A stretch of DNA of 64,000 bases from Phylloscopus collybita (taxonomy: Eukaryota > Chordata > Aves > Passeriformes > Phylloscopidae): positions 5,952,001 to 6,016,000 of the forward strand of contig JAJNNQ010000011.1 of the NCBI GenBank assembly GCA_027886175.1. The letters run 5' to 3'. Made by a program: the position numbers and the translations under genes. The stretch's first letter is position 1; every line of letters starts with the position of its first letter. Below, one piece after another: positions 63,400 to 64,000 of the stretch. The notes under the pieces were generated by a model. That model was not told the origin of the DNA. It saw nothing but the letters and a program-made list of their open reading frames with translations, and did no database searches.

Positions 63400-63960
63400 G
63401 CTCAGGCCCGGGGACAGCGCAGCGCCTCCGTCCTACCCACAGGAACCGGGACGAGCCAGCGCTGCTCCGGCCCCGGCTCCTGCCCAGGCACCCGCGGGAA
63501 GGAGACCGCGGGCAGCCGCTCCCGCAGCGCCCTCAGGGCACGGGGAACACGGCGCGGACACGGCACAACCCAGCCACAGCCAGAGCCCGCTGCCGCCCCC
63601 TCCGCCCGCAGCCAGCCCCGAGCCCCGGCACAACCCAGCGCGGCTCCCACCTGCGCCGGGGCCGCCTCCGAGCTCCGCCGCCGCCGCCGCCTCCACACCG
63701 AGGATCCGAAAATGGCGCCCCTGAAAAACCAGGGCTGTCCTTCTGCCCGCTGTGCCCAATCAGCGCGCAGCCAGAGCCAGGAGTGACGGCACCATCAGCC
63801 AATGGCCGCGAGCCATGGGCGGGCTCTGCACACGGCACAGCCCCGCCCCGCGCTCTCAGGCCCCGCCCCCGGGCTGTCTGAGGGCAAAGCCGCAGATGAG
63901 GAACAGCCCTGGGACGGGCCCGGGCCCGAGGCGGGATGGAGCTGAAAACACAAACAAAGT
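63400..63960 (-). promoter_or_regulatory. ZNF-D CpG promoter and 5' exon
   Basis: On -: ATTGG boxes near 63755 and 63800, GCGCCATTTTCGG, the GGCGGCGGCGGAG run and a donor at 63649-63650. Minus-strand twin of 29480-29691. Confidence 0.65.
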
Positions 63961-64000
63961 TCTCCGCACCTCCCGCACCGCTTGCCCAGCCCTGCCTGCT

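Overview
The window reads as nuclear DNA of a songbird (passerine) from an MHC-linked, repeat-rich region. Reasons: the four zinc-finger exons carry the MEEEEKP / GCKPSP / EEERP leader typical of the large passerine C2H2 family; there is a complete-looking MHC class I gene, a broken MHC class II B gene, a PAK3-like kinase copy and a HYDIN-like fragment, all families known to be amplified in songbirds; and LTR retroviruses are dense. Genes are split by GT-AG introns, so most long unspliced open frames are chance frames in GC-rich or minisatellite DNA.

Layout. 1-5.7 kb: five exons of a HYDIN-like gene on +. 6.6-7.3 kb: a probable solo LTR. 7.4-13.2 kb: ZNF-A on + (CpG promoter, 5' exon, nine-finger exon). 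13.3-18 kb: an LTR, a TCATGG satellite, and a 3 kb block (X1) that recurs at 53.8-56.8 kb. 18.0-19.9 kb: MHC class II B pseudogene with an inverted piece of its own 3' end fused to the broken beta-1 exon. 20.5-24.5 kb: LTR sequence and an extremely AT-rich retroviral leader on -. 24.5-29.3 kb: ZNF-B on -, an inverted copy of ZNF-A. 29.3-35.5 kb: ZNF-C on +, its promoter head-to-head with ZNF-B, with an antisense gammaretrovirus-like pol remnant inside. 36.1-42.6 kb: a cluster of broken retroviruses (class III-like pol plus an env-like frame on +, alpharetrovirus-like gag on -, several LTRs, two primer-binding sites). 42.66-46.9 kb: MHC class I on - with an SXY-type promoter. 47.5-53.4 kb: CpG island and a PAK3-like kinase pseudogene on +. 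53.8-56.9 kb: block X2. 57.8-64 kb: ZNF-D on -, an inverted copy of the ZNF-C unit.

The zinc-finger genes alternate + - + -. ZNF-A and ZNF-B converge on the class II relic; ZNF-C and ZNF-D converge on the retroviral cluster, the class I gene and the kinase copy. The best-supported functional gene is the class I gene: all exons, splice sites, cysteines and nearly all conserved peptide-terminus-binding residues are present. The ZNF exons are intact and differ mainly in their DNA-contact residues. The class II, kinase and retroviral genes all show disabling changes. No rRNA, tRNA, CRISPR or prokaryotic feature was seen.
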